From NCBI GenBank assembly GCA_036489885.1, contig DASXEW010000003.1, positions 248,001 to 312,000 on the forward strand: a stretch of 64,000 nucleotides of DNA, read 5' to 3'. The position numbers were made by a program, and so were the translations under genes. How positions within the stretch are numbered: position 1 is the stretch's first letter; each line of letters begins with the position of its first letter. Positions 44,919-53,900 of this stretch are shown piece by piece. This DNA comes from Candidatus Baltobacteraceae bacterium. GTDB taxonomy: Bacteria > Vulcanimicrobiota > Vulcanimicrobiia > Vulcanimicrobiales > Vulcanimicrobiaceae. Below the pieces are notes generated by a model, which had not been told where the DNA came from, did not search any database, and saw only the letters and a program-made list of their open reading frames with translations.

Positions 44919-46559
44919 CTAGAGGTTGGCGATGCAGAGCCAGTTGCGAACCGTTTCGGCACCCGCGGTTGCAACGGGCCAAGCCAACTTCCCGTCCGGA
45001 AGTTGAATCATTCCGTTGCCACCGCCGGTGTTGAATCCGACTTCGCACTCGCCGGCATTCGAGGCTCCGCTGCCGGCGCTTAGTGCTAGGGTTGCCGTGA
45101 GAGTTGCGCGCGTCGAGGATGCCCACGATGCGTGCATGTCGAGATCCATCTCGTCCGATGCACCGAACACCACAGTGCTGCCGAGTATGCCGTCTTGTAC
45201 GAGACCGCCGCCGCCTTGCGAGAAGACGAACTTCGTCCCCGGTGCGGCCGGACTTGTGAAGGACGTGTTGGCCGAAATTTGATCGACTTCCGAGTACAGG
45301 TTCGAGCCGATCATCGTCAAGCTTCCGCGGCCGAGGAATGGCGCGTTTCCTAGGTTGGATTCGAAGATTGCGCCGCCGCACGGACTACCCGACGTCGAGG
45401 TTGGAATTGAAACCCAGTCGCCGTCTCCGCCGCCCGCCGTCACTTCTTCCGAGTACAGCGTGCCGTTGGAGTAGACTGCGCCGTTTCCGAACGCGCTATA
45501 CGTCGTCGGAACGTTGCAGGATGCAATCGTCGTGTTCCCCGGCGTGATGCGATTGAGCCAGTTGTGGAGATTGTCGTGCGTTCCGGTGTTGCCGCACAAC
45601 GCCCAGACGAATCCGCCACCGGAAACAATGCCGGTTTGCGCGTTTCCGCCCGTGCACGTGATCGCGTATTCCGTTACGAGACCACCGGCGGGCGCGACTT
45701 CAAACACCTTGCTCGCGTTTTGCTCGGTGCCCCACAGGTTTCCATCGGGCCCGATTACGAGACCGCCGGCCGGCGCATTGCTCATACCGGCTGCAACCAT
45801 GTTCGCAACCGAAGTGCCGGCCACGCCGTTGGCGTACGACACCATGCCGATCGGGTTGATCGCATTATTCTGCGTATAGTAGATCTCGCCGTTCGCGTAC
45901 GCGACGCCGCCGCCCCACGGTAAGATGCCGGCATTATTTGCCGTGTGCCCAATCCCGACTGCGGGATTGCTCATCGTTACCGCTGCCGGTTGCTGACTCG
46001 CTCCCGGCGCATTGCCGTTGATGCTGAACGTTCCGCCCGGTGCGCTCGGTCCGTCATTGTACTGAACCGCGACACCGTCGCCGACACGCGCGATCGTTAC
46101 CGGCGGAGGCGTCGAGTTGACTGCCGGATACGTGCACGCAGTGCCGGTCGAAGCACCGTTTGCGACATAGATGAGGCACGTGGTGCCGCTCTTGTCACTG
46201 CTGGTGACCGAAACGTTGATGGGCGCACCGGTCGCCATCGGCGTACCATTTTGCGTCGCAGTGATACGGCCGACCGTGCTGATCACTTGCGTCACGCCGT
46301 TTGCCAGCGTGTTGACTTGACTCTTGGTGATTGCTCCCGGACTGCCGATCGTAACGACCGTGCTTGCCGGATTTTGTGATTGTGATGGTGTTGGTGTCGG
46401 TCCCGGAGTCGGAGTTGAACCGCCGCCGCCCGGCGGCGCAGTTGGTGCACCGGGACCACCTGGATTCGAAGGTGCAGATGGCGACGTACCGCCTCCACCG
46501 CCGCAACCAATCAAAAATGCCGTTGCGACGACACCTATGGCGAGAAATATTCGTTTCAT
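44919..46559 (-). CDS. Predicted lipoprotein with beta-propeller-like repeats
   Basis: 546 aa. Signal with lipobox (FLAIGVVATAFLIGC, Cys at residue 19), a Gly/Pro/Thr-rich linker, then repeats such as GPDGNLWGTEQNASKVFEVAPAGGLVTEYAI that resemble virginiamycin-B-lyase/NHL propeller blades. An exported, membrane-anchored protein; no catalytic residues can be named. Start ATG 46559. A strong terminator follows its stop. Confidence 0.8.
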   Translation of the reverse strand: MKRIFLAIGVVATAFLIGCGGGGGTSPSAPSNPGGPGAPTAPPGGGGSTPTPGPTPTPSQSQNPASTVVTIGSPGAITKSQVNTLANGVTQVISTVGRITATQNGTPMATGAPINVSVTSSDKSGTTCLIYVANGASTGTACTYPAVNSTPPPVTIARVGDGVAVQYNDGPSAPGGTFSINGNAPGASQQPAAVTMSNPAVGIGHTANNAGILPWGGGVAYANGEIYYTQNNAINPIGMVSYANGVAGTSVANMVAAGMSNAPAGGLVIGPDGNLWGTEQNASKVFEVAPAGGLVTEYAITCTGGNAQTGIVSGGGFVWALCGNTGTHDNLHNWLNRITPGNTTIASCNVPTTYSAFGNGAVYSNGTLYSEEVTAGGGDGDWVSIPTSTSGSPCGGAIFESNLGNAPFLGRGSLTMIGSNLYSEVDQISANTSFTSPAAPGTKFVFSQGGGGLVQDGILGSTVVFGASDEMDLDMHASWASSTRATLTATLALSAGSGASNAGECEVGFNTGGGNGMIQLPDGKLAWPVATAGAETVRNWLCIANL

Positions 46560-46840
46560 TTTTGCTCTCGATATCACGCGCTAGAGAAGAATTGAGAGCT
46601 TGACGGGTTCTTCGATCTCTGCCAAATCTAGAACGACAAGCACGGCGGCTATTTTCCCGTCGCTTTATCAATAAAACGTACTCTCGCATGAAATAGAGAC
46701 GATGAGACACTCGATCGTTAGTACGCTTGTACATCGTGCGCGCGCTCGTTCTCATCTGCAATTCAGAAACTGGTCGTTTGTATGGGCGCAACGACTGCGC
46801 GCGTTGGTACGCGCGAACTAATGGGAATGGGCCGAAGGTC
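46560..46840. other. 281-bp intergenic region
   Basis: Between the lipoprotein gene (start) and the small membrane protein gene (end), both on minus. It should hold the lipoprotein promoter. A GCGCG...CGCGC hairpin (about 46796-46815) could be the end of the membrane protein transcript. No credible gene or RNA was seen. Confidence 0.5.
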
Positions 46841-47173
46841 CTAGCTCGAACGTGCGAAGCGGGTGAACAAATCGAAAACAATCGCGATATCGACCATTGC
46901 GATCGATGATCCGGAGCTCCAGCGCGCCGGAAAAATAACCGCGAGGAACGCGAGAATCACGCCAGTCAGATACGCTGCGCGAACGGTTATCGCAAGACGC
47001 GTGTTGACGCGGCGCATCGATGCGGCGAGCGCGATGACCGTGAGCCCGAGCAGCACGAACGCCGGAATCTCGAAGAAGTGCAGCTCGGCCAGCAGCGACC
47101 GGCCGCCGGCGGTAATGCCGATCGCGATCGCGACCAACGCGAGGCCTTCGATCAAATCCGCGCTAAGCCGCAT
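46841..47173 (-). CDS. Small membrane protein of unknown function (110 aa)
   Basis: Three hydrophobic segments (IEGLALVAIAIGITAGG, IPAFVLLGLTVIALAA, AAYLTGVILAFLAVIFPA), basic residues between. No family recognised. ATG 47173 chosen; GTG at 47182 would overlap the divergent methyltransferase gene, whose start is only 2 bp away from this one. Confidence 0.55.
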   Translation of the reverse strand: MRLSADLIEGLALVAIAIGITAGGRSLLAELHFFEIPAFVLLGLTVIALAASMRRVNTRLAITVRAAYLTGVILAFLAVIFPARWSSGSSIAMVDIAIVFDLFTRFARSS

Positions 47174-47175
47174 GC

Positions 47176-47949
47176 GTGCCACTGTCGCCCGACGTTGTCC
47201 GGAGCCTGCTTAGAAGGAAGAGCCGCCGCGAACACGGCCTTTTCCTGATCGAGGGTCCCTCGCTGCTCGAAGAGGCCCTCAACAGCCGGCTCTCCATCCT
47301 CGAGGTCCGGGCTACGGCCGAGGCCGGCGAGAGCGCCGGCTCGCTGATGCGACGCGCCGAGATTGCCGGGGCCGAGCTCATCGAAGTCTCGACCCGAGCC
47401 CTTGACCGGCTTTCGGATCTGGATTCGCCGCCGGGAATCGTCGCCGTGGCGCGGATGCAGGGCTGCCCACTCGCCGAGCTTTTGGAGCGGCCGGGATTGT
47501 TGCTGTTGCTGGCCGGGGTCTCCGATCCTGGGAACGCCGGGACGCTCGTGCGGACCGCGGAGGCCTTCGGGGCCGCGGGGATCATTTTCGGAGAAGGCGG
47601 CGTCGATCCGTACAATCCTAAGGTCGTCCGCGGCGCGATGGGATCTCTTTTCCGCCTTCCGCACGGCATATCGCCCGCCGCCGAGCTCGTTCTGGGGGCC
47701 GCGAGCGGCCGCCGGCCGATCATCGCCGCCGACCGTGACGGGACCCCGCTTCCCGAGTTTACGTTCCCCCCGAACCCCATCATTGCCGTTGGGTCTGAGA
47801 GAGGCGGGGTGGGGGCTTGGCTGCCCCACTGGGATGCAAGCGTCGCCATCCCGCATGCGGGGCCGACCGAGAGCCTCAATGCCGGGATCGCGGGCGCGAT
47901 CGTCCTCTACGAATGGTCCTTTTCGCCCCGTTTTCGCCCCAAAATTTGA
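47176..47949 (+). CDS. SpoU/TrmH-family RNA 2'-O-methyltransferase
   Basis: 257 aa. N-terminal substrate-binding half (RRKSRREHGLFLIEGPSLLEEAL) and the knotted SPOUT domain with VSDPGNAGTLVRTAEAFGAAG, VRGAMGSLFRLP, IAVGSERGG and ESLNAGIAGAIVLYEW. Similar to RlmB-type enzymes that modify rRNA or tRNA; the exact nucleotide is not known. GTG start. The spoU-pheS order is seen in many bacteria. Confidence 0.92.
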   Translation: MPLSPDVVRSLLRRKSRREHGLFLIEGPSLLEEALNSRLSILEVRATAEAGESAGSLMRRAEIAGAELIEVSTRALDRLSDLDSPPGIVAVARMQGCPLAELLERPGLLLLLAGVSDPGNAGTLVRTAEAFGAAGIIFGEGGVDPYNPKVVRGAMGSLFRLPHGISPAAELVLGAASGRRPIIAADRDGTPLPEFTFPPNPIIAVGSERGGVGAWLPHWDASVAIPHAGPTESLNAGIAGAIVLYEWSFSPRFRPKI

Positions 47950-47975
47950 GGTCATGTCAAGCCTCTTGTCAAGTC

Positions 47976-48004
47976 TTGGCGGCCCACAAGTCCGGTGATA
48001 CAAT
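47976..48004 (+). promoter_or_regulatory. Sigma-70-type promoter before yqzL-pheST
   Basis: TTGGCG (47976-47981), 17-bp spacer, TACAAT (47999-48004). It lies 27 bp after the methyltransferase stop and would start a transcript at about 48010. Confidence 0.55.
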
Positions 48005-48041
48005 CCACGTCAGTCTCGGAAACAACTACGGGGTACCGCCC

Positions 48042-48143
48042 TTGCGAACGTCCGAATTTTTCTGGAAACTTTTCGCCAATACGGGTTCCGTAAACGCGTA
48101 CTTGATGTACAGAAAACTGAACCCTTCACCGGTTACCGTCTGA
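48042..48143 (+). CDS. YqzL-like small protein (33 aa)
   Basis: TTG start; the product RTSEFFWKLFANTGSV then NAYLMYRKLNPSPVTV fits the YqzL-family pattern (FtWklF-TG-YLlykel). Too short for most gene finders. Because it is a short Phe-rich peptide (EFFWKLF) just upstream of a terminator and pheS, it could instead or also act as a leader peptide for phenylalanine attenuation. The family pattern extends well beyond the Phe residues, so I favour a true YqzL. Confidence 0.6.
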   Translation: MRTSEFFWKLFANTGSVNAYLMYRKLNPSPVTV

Positions 48144-48171
48144 CCCTCGAGACAATCTCTATCTGATGTTT

Positions 48172-48204
48172 GACGCTCGGCAAAAGGCCGAGCGTCTTGT
48201 TTTT
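48172..48204 (+). terminator. Rho-independent terminator/attenuator before pheS
   Basis: GACGCTCGGC (48172-48181) pairs with GCCGAGCGTC (48187-48196) around AAAAG and is followed by TTGTTTTT. Perfect 10-bp stem. It ends 16 bp before the pheS ATG and after the yqzL stop, so it can control read-through into pheST. Confidence 0.85.
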
Positions 48205-48220
48205 GCGTAAGACCGCTGCA

Positions 48221-49258
48221 ATGAGCCTTAGCGAAAGCTTAACGACACTTGCGTCGGAGCTTGGCGCCGCCCTGAAAGACGTGCGCGATGAACGGACGCT
48301 CGAAGATCTACGCGTAACGTACCTCGGACGCTCCGGAAAAATAACCGAAATCCGGCGCGGCATCGGCAAATTGCCGCCGGAGGAACGTCCTTCGGCCGGT
48401 AAGGCAATCAACGACGCAGTCACGGGACTCGAGGCGCAACTCGAGTCGGCTGCTCTAAAACTCGGCGCGCTCAAGCTCGAGCGCGAGCTCGAGAACAACG
48501 TCGACGTCACGCTGCACAACGTGCCGGCGCAAATCGGCTCGCTGCATCCGATTCGTAAAACGATTCAGGCCGCGTGCGCGTATTTCGAGTCACGCGGATT
48601 CGCGGTGCTGCTCGGGCCCGAGGTCGATACGACGCGTCACAACTTCGACGCGCTCAACATTCCGCCCGATCATCCGGCGCGCGAAGGATTTGATTCGTTT
48701 TATTTGCGTCCGGATTTGCTACTGCGTCCGCACACATCGCCAATGCAGATTCGAGCCATGGAGAAACATGGTCCGCCGATTGCGATCGTCATCCCCGGAA
48801 AATGCTATCGCCGCGATGCCGTCGACGCGCGCCATCTGTATCAGTTCAATCAAATCGAAGGCCTGATGGTCGGCGAGGGCATCCACTTCGGCCATCTCAA
48901 GGGCATGCTAATCGGAATGTGCCGCGAGCTTTTCGGTCCGGATCAAGACGTACGGTTCCAGCCCTCGTTCTTTCCGTTCACCGAACCATCGGCGCAAATC
49001 GACACGACGTGCCCGCGTTGCGGTGGCGCGACCGCCAGCTGCGCCACATGCGGCGGTTCAGGTTGGATCGAAATCGGCGGTTCGGGGATGGTGCATCCGA
49101 ACGTGCTGCGCGCAGTGGGGGGAGGGTACGACCCCGATGTCGTCAGCGGCTGGGCCTTTGGTGTCGGCATCGAGCGCCTCGCGATGATCCGGTACGGGAT
49201 CGGCGACATCCGCGAATTCATCTGGAACGAGCCGTCGTTCTTGGAGCAGCTGGCGTGA
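48221..49258 (+). CDS. pheS: Phenylalanyl-tRNA synthetase alpha chain
   Basis: Class II catalytic subunit, 345 aa. N-terminal coiled coil (LRVTYLGRSGKITEIRRGIGKLP), HPIRKTIQAACAYFESRGF, motif 2 region KCYRRDAVDARHLYQFNQIEGLMV, and GWAFGVGIERLAMIRYGIGDIR (motif 3). A CPRCGG...CATCGG zinc ribbon is inserted near residue 275, where many PheS have a shorter loop. Stop overlaps the pheT GTG start (GTGA). Confidence 0.96.
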   Translation: MSLSESLTTLASELGAALKDVRDERTLEDLRVTYLGRSGKITEIRRGIGKLPPEERPSAGKAINDAVTGLEAQLESAALKLGALKLERELENNVDVTLHNVPAQIGSLHPIRKTIQAACAYFESRGFAVLLGPEVDTTRHNFDALNIPPDHPAREGFDSFYLRPDLLLRPHTSPMQIRAMEKHGPPIAIVIPGKCYRRDAVDARHLYQFNQIEGLMVGEGIHFGHLKGMLIGMCRELFGPDQDVRFQPSFFPFTEPSAQIDTTCPRCGGATASCATCGGSGWIEIGGSGMVHPNVLRAVGGGYDPDVVSGWAFGVGIERLAMIRYGIGDIREFIWNEPSFLEQLA

Positions 49259-51603
49259 GAACACCGCTTGCTTGGCTGCGCGACTACGTCGATTTGCCCG
49301 CCGACACCGACACGATTGTCAACCGCTTGGCGATGCTCGGCTTTCCGGTCGAAGAAATCATCACGCGCGAACCGATGTCGGGTGTCGTCGTCGGCAAGCT
49401 CGAGCGCGTCGAGAAACACCCCAACGCCGATCGTTTGCAAGTCTGCACCGCGAATATCGGCAACGGCGCCACGCTCCAAATCGCGACCGCGGCCGAAAAC
49501 GTCGCCGCCGGACAGATCGTCCCGGTTGCGAAGATCGGCGCGGAGCTTGCGGGCGGTCTCGTCATTGCCCCCCGCAAGATGCGCGGGCTCGACTCGGAGG
49601 GGATGCTCGGTTCTGCCAACGAGCTTGGGCTCGACGGCGAGTGGTTTGAAGATGGGATCTTGCAGCTCGACGCGGACACGCCGCTCGGCGCGGACGTCAT
49701 CAAACTCTTCGGTCTCGATCAAGACATTTTGGAAGTCGAGATCACCTCGAATCGCGTCGACGTGATGTCGATGCTCGGCCTCGCGCGCGAGCTGGCGGCG
49801 TCGTTCGGCACGACGGTGCGTGAACCGGATAGCGTCGTCACCTATGCGTCCGGCGGCGACTTCACGGTTACGCTCGAAAGTCCGGACGTCCATCGCTTTG
49901 TCGCGCAACGCGTCTCCAATGTCACGGTGCGAACCGCAAAGACGGCCGTCCGCATACGCCTGGCGCTTGCGGGGCAGCGTCCGATCAACAATTTGGTCGA
50001 CATCTCGAATTTCGTCATGCTCGAGACCGGGCAACCGCTGCACTTCTACGACTACGACAAACTGGCGGGCCACCGCCTGATCGTGCGCGACGCGCGCGAT
50101 GGCGAGCAGGTGCGAACGCTGGACGGCATCGATCGCACGTTAACTCCCCGCGCACTCGTCATTGCCGACGAGCGCGAGACGCAGTGCCTCGCGGGACTCA
50201 AAGGCGCAGCGGCAAGCGAAGTGACGGCGGCCACGCGTGAGATCGTGATCGAGGCCGCGAATTTTTCCGGGCCACGCGTGCGGCGAATGGGCGCGGAACT
50301 GGCGTTACGTTCCGATGCGTCGTCCCGGCACGAACGGAATCTTCCGCTCGCGCTTACCGATGCCGGCGCCGCGCGCGCCGCAAAGCTGCTCTCCGAGGAA
50401 GGCGCGACGATTCACGCCCCGCACGGCTTCGGTGTCCCTGTACCGGCGCCGGCGATCATCGCGTTGCGTAAGCGCGAAATCCCGCGCTTGCTCGGATTCG
50501 AGCTCGAGGATGCCGAGATCGTTCATGCTCTTGGCGCGCTGGGATTCGAGAGCGTCACCTCGCGTGCAAACGACGAGACCACCTTCGAAGTGCAGGTCCC
50601 GCTTTGGCGAAGCGACATCGCAATCGAAGCGGACCTGGTCGAGGAAGTCGCGCGCCTGATCGGCTACGATCGCGTCGCGGTCGCGACGCCGCCGGTTGCA
50701 GAGCAACATATTGCCAGCACCGCATACAAGCGCCAAGAACGTGTCGCGAGCGCCCTCGCAATGCTCGGTTATCATGAGGTCGTCACGCTTGCGCTACAGC
50801 CGGGTTCGATCCACGAACGCTGGCGCGAAAGCGGCGCCGCACTCGACATGAAGGTCGTCGAAATCATGAATCCGCTTTCGGAAGATCAGCGCTTCATGCG
50901 ATTCTCTCTACTGCCTGCGCTGTTGGCACTCGGAACCGACAAGATTTTCGAGATCGGCGACGTGTTTGGCGAAGCCAGTGAGATCGTCGAACGGACGCAT
51001 GCGACGTTCATGCGTCGCACGACGCAACCGCAAAGCGATTCGTGGAGCGACGAGCAGTTCGTCGCGCTCAAGGCCGACGCGCTCGCCTTCGTGCGCGCCG
51101 TAACGGGACGCCATGCAAGCGTACGCGTCACCGGGCACGCCGGTTGGCATCCGGGCATCTGCGCCGAGCTGGTCCTCGACGGCGCACCCATCGCGATCGT
51201 CGGCGCGCTCGATCCACGTTTAACGTTCGCACTGGGAGTCGAGGGCCGCGCGCACGCCGCGCAAGTCGATCTTGCCACGCTCCCGGATCCGGTGATTCCG
51301 CGCTATGTCGCGCCGTCGCGCTATCCGACCATCTCACGCGATCTCGCGCTCGTCGTCAATCTCGACGTCAGCGCCGCGCAAATCGAGAACGTCATCGGTG
51401 GCGCGCTCGATGGGCTGGCGCGCACGATCGGCGCGTTCGATGAATATCGGGGGCCGCAAGTCGGTGACGGCAAAAAGAGTCTTGCCGTGCGCGTCGTGCT
51501 GCAGCGCGATGATACGACGATGACGGACGCCGAAGCCGACGCAGCGATCGGCAAAATCCTCGGTGCGCTACGCTCCGAGCTAGGCGCGACGATACGCAGC
51601 TAA
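49255..51603 (+). CDS. pheT: Phenylalanyl-tRNA synthetase beta chain
   Basis: Editing and tRNA-binding subunit, 782 aa. Order: EMAP-II-like tRNA-binding domain (KLERVEKHPNADRLQVCTANIG ... PVAKIGAEL), B3/B4 editing domain (ITSNRVDVMSMLGLARELAA; MLETGQPLHFYDYDKL), B5 domain, and C-terminal ferredoxin-fold anticodon domain (PTISRDLALVVN). Normal length. GTG start at 49255. Confidence 0.96.
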   Translation: MRTPLAWLRDYVDLPADTDTIVNRLAMLGFPVEEIITREPMSGVVVGKLERVEKHPNADRLQVCTANIGNGATLQIATAAENVAAGQIVPVAKIGAELAGGLVIAPRKMRGLDSEGMLGSANELGLDGEWFEDGILQLDADTPLGADVIKLFGLDQDILEVEITSNRVDVMSMLGLARELAASFGTTVREPDSVVTYASGGDFTVTLESPDVHRFVAQRVSNVTVRTAKTAVRIRLALAGQRPINNLVDISNFVMLETGQPLHFYDYDKLAGHRLIVRDARDGEQVRTLDGIDRTLTPRALVIADERETQCLAGLKGAAASEVTAATREIVIEAANFSGPRVRRMGAELALRSDASSRHERNLPLALTDAGAARAAKLLSEEGATIHAPHGFGVPVPAPAIIALRKREIPRLLGFELEDAEIVHALGALGFESVTSRANDETTFEVQVPLWRSDIAIEADLVEEVARLIGYDRVAVATPPVAEQHIASTAYKRQERVASALAMLGYHEVVTLALQPGSIHERWRESGAALDMKVVEIMNPLSEDQRFMRFSLLPALLALGTDKIFEIGDVFGEASEIVERTHATFMRRTTQPQSDSWSDEQFVALKADALAFVRAVTGRHASVRVTGHAGWHPGICAELVLDGAPIAIVGALDPRLTFALGVEGRAHAAQVDLATLPDPVIPRYVAPSRYPTISRDLALVVNLDVSAAQIENVIGGALDGLARTIGAFDEYRGPQVGDGKKSLAVRVVLQRDDTTMTDAEADAAIGKILGALRSELGATIRS

Positions 51604-51680
51604 CCTCTCCACGCACGGCCCAGTATTGGACATATTTATTCCTGGTATGGCTCGTCGGCGTCGATTTACGTCTGACGATT

Positions 51681-52766
51681 TTGGCCGTCCCGCCGGTCTT
51701 GCCGGCTATTCATCAAGACCTCACGCTCAGCGAAGCGGCCGTCGGTGCGCTCACGGGATTGCCGATTCTCATCATGAGCGTCGCGGCAATCGCCGGTTCG
51801 GCGCTGATCGCGCGCATCGGCGCGCGACGCGCGTGGATCGTGGGGTTGCTACTCATCGCAGTCTGCGGTGCAGCGCGCGGCGCCGGTCCGTCGATTGGCA
51901 TGTTGTTCGTGATGACGGTTCTCATGGGAATCGGCGTGGCCATCTGTCAGCCGGCATCGCCGACCATCGTCGGAGAATGGTTTCCAAGCTCGATCGGTTT
52001 CGCAACGGCGATCTATGTCAACGGTTTGCTGGTCGGCGAAACATTGAGCGCCGCGTTCACGATTCCGTATGTTCTCCCGCTCTTGCACTCGAGCTGGGAA
52101 TGGAGTTTTGTCTTCTGGTCCCTGCCCGTTGCGCTCTCGGTCGCGCTGCTCGCACTGTTCTCGCGCGAACGGCTTGCGGCGCGCACGGCCTCCGCCCAGT
52201 GGTGGCCGAATTGGCGCGACGGTTTGCTATGGCGCCTGGGGATCATCCAGGCCGGCGCGTCAATCGCGTACTGGGCGGCAAATGCGTTCATCCCCGATTA
52301 TCTGCACGCAATCGGCCGCCACGAAATGATCGCGCCGAGCTTGGCCGTCATCAACCTCGGACAGCTACCCGCATCCTTTGCGACGCTTTTCTTCGCGCAG
52401 CGTCTGGCCGGACGGCGTGACGTCTTCTTCTATACCGGTGCGATCGCGATCGCCGGGCTCGGATTATTCATCTTCGTCCCGAACTGGTCCGGAATCGTAG
52501 GAATCGGCTTGGTCGGCGCCGCGACTTCTTTTACAATGGTGATGGTGCTCGCGATTCTGCCGATGGCTGCCAAACAAGACGACGTGCATCATCTCACGGC
52601 CGGCGTGCTGACGATCAGCTATGGAGCCACGTTCATCGGAAACTTCTTGAGCGGCGTACTGTGGGATACGACGCACGCACCGCTTGCTGCTTTTCTCCCG
52701 ATCTTCGCCGGCATGCTCGTGCTCGTGGCCGGCGCGATGGGTAAGTGGAAAGTTGCAGTAACATGA
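51681..52766 (+). CDS. MFS transporter (CynX/NarK-like), paralogue 1
   Basis: 12-segment-type major facilitator, 361 aa from the TTG at 51681. It aligns along its full length with the carrier at 62746 (VPPVLPAIHQDLTLSEAAVGALTGLPILIMSVAAIAGSALIARIGARRA in this copy). The first membrane helix seems to begin upstream (YWTYLFLVWLVGVDLRLTIL), where the frame has no ATG/GTG/TTG, so the true start may be a non-standard codon between 51603 and 51681. The ATGA overlap joins it to the broken phyH gene. Substrate unknown. Confidence 0.82.
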   Translation: MAVPPVLPAIHQDLTLSEAAVGALTGLPILIMSVAAIAGSALIARIGARRAWIVGLLLIAVCGAARGAGPSIGMLFVMTVLMGIGVAICQPASPTIVGEWFPSSIGFATAIYVNGLLVGETLSAAFTIPYVLPLLHSSWEWSFVFWSLPVALSVALLALFSRERLAARTASAQWWPNWRDGLLWRLGIIQAGASIAYWAANAFIPDYLHAIGRHEMIAPSLAVINLGQLPASFATLFFAQRLAGRRDVFFYTGAIAIAGLGLFIFVPNWSGIVGIGLVGAATSFTMVMVLAILPMAAKQDDVHHLTAGVLTISYGATFIGNFLSGVLWDTTHAPLAAFLPIFAGMLVLVAGAMGKWKVAVT

Positions 52767-53325
52767 ACGCTCTCGAAGAGCAAGGGTATCTTGTCATCCC
52801 GGGTTTTAAGTCCTCAAAAGAGGTTCACAATCTTCGGACACACGCCGAGGCGATCGTCGATGCGTTCGATGAAGCGGGCCGGCTGCGGCAACCCAAAGCC
52901 CTCTCGATCAACAAGATCGGGCACGCGATGCACGATCTCGATCCGGTGTTCGAAGACTTCTCGCACGGCAGCGCGCTTGCCGGCGTCGCCCGCAGCGCCG
53001 GCGGCGGCGAAGTTCGCTGGCATCAAGACGCGACGTACTTCTGGACGGATCCAATTTCGGTGACGACGTTCTGGTTCGCGCTCGAGAGCGCCGACCGCCA
53101 GAACGGTTGTCTCTGGGCGCGTTTCGTCGTCGAGAATGGCAATACGCGCGTTCCCAAGCTCGATCAAACGCCGTGGCCAACGGAAGAATCCGCGGTACCC
53201 CTCGAAACCGTTCCGCATCGTCGCGGCACGCCTACACGCTGCACGCCGTCGAGGCCAATGCTGAATACTCCGCGCTGAATTGGCTTCAACGTGGACCGAA
53301 ACTACCGGTCGCAGGTTTTACGTAG
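52763..53325 (+). pseudogene. Phytanoyl-CoA dioxygenase family gene, broken by deletions and a frameshift
   Basis: Fe(II)/2-oxoglutarate dioxygenase homologue. The 5' part has the metal motif VRWHQDATYFW (HxD) and runs to NGCLWARFVVENGN, where homologues have an inserted PGSH-type segment; after VPLETVPHRRGT the frame is lost. The C-terminal part follows in another frame (SRHAYTLHAVEANAEY ... LNWLQRGPKLPVAGFT, ends 53325) and is clearly the family tail. The second iron-ligand His and the 2-oxoglutarate Arg region are missing or disrupted, so it is not functional. It starts by ATGA overlap with the MFS gene. Confidence 0.8.
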
Positions 53326-53369
53326 TTTCGAGAGCATCGGCGCTTGGGGAAGGAGAAGCTTATGCGTCG

Positions 53370-53900
53370 ATGACGTGGCCTGATATCCTGATCCTCGCCG
53401 TTCTCCTCATCGGAGCCCTCAAAGGGTTCAAGCGCGGACTCGTTTCTGAGATCGGCGGTTTCATCGCAATCATTCTTGCGTTCTGGGCCGGACTGCACTA
53501 CAACGGCGGGTTCGACGATCTGGTGCAGCACGTCACGAGGACGACGCAAGGCTCCGCGCACGTCATCGCTGCGATCGCGTTCGCGATCACGATCTACATC
53601 GTCTTGCTCGTGCTGTCCAATGTGCTCTCGGTGTTTGCGAAACTTCCGGTGCTCGGTCTCGCAAATAATCTGCTCGGGATTCCGATCGGAATCTTGAAAG
53701 CCGCCATTTTGGTATGGGCCGTCATCTATGTTGCGTTGCTATTTCCGCTGCCGCCTGACGTACGCAGCGATCTGCGCCACTCACAGCTCGTCGCGATGGC
53801 GACGCAGCCCAACGCACAGGTCGACGCGACGATCGTCGAATCGCTGCCGTGGTTCGCGCGGCCGTTCGTTCAGGGTTTTCTAAAGAGCAACCGAGTTTAG
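53370..53900 (+). CDS. CvpA family membrane protein
   Basis: 176 aa, four membrane segments, starting MTWPDILILAVLLIGALKGFKRGLVSEIGGFIAIILAFWAG, which matches the CvpA (colicin V production) family. Its molecular role is unclear in most bacteria, perhaps in envelope processes. ATG 53370 fits; AAGGAG lies about 15 bases before it. The end overlaps the convergent aminotransferase gene by 21 bp. Confidence 0.88.
   Translation: MTWPDILILAVLLIGALKGFKRGLVSEIGGFIAIILAFWAGLHYNGGFDDLVQHVTRTTQGSAHVIAAIAFAITIYIVLLVLSNVLSVFAKLPVLGLANNLLGIPIGILKAAILVWAVIYVALLFPLPPDVRSDLRHSQLVAMATQPNAQVDATIVESLPWFARPFVQGFLKSNRV

Noticed and set aside
48029-48058. T-box-like sequence (GGGTACCGCC ... CGTCC ... TTTTT) before pheST
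   Set aside because: The similarity is partial (no TGG at the start of the box), no stem I or specifier loop is seen in the 70 bases available after the upstream gene, and the same bases encode the YqzL-like N-terminus.
52745-53278. Full dioxygenase gene
   Set aside because: The end after VPLETVPHRRG is out of frame and the real C-terminal tail lies in a different frame, so it is a pseudogene.
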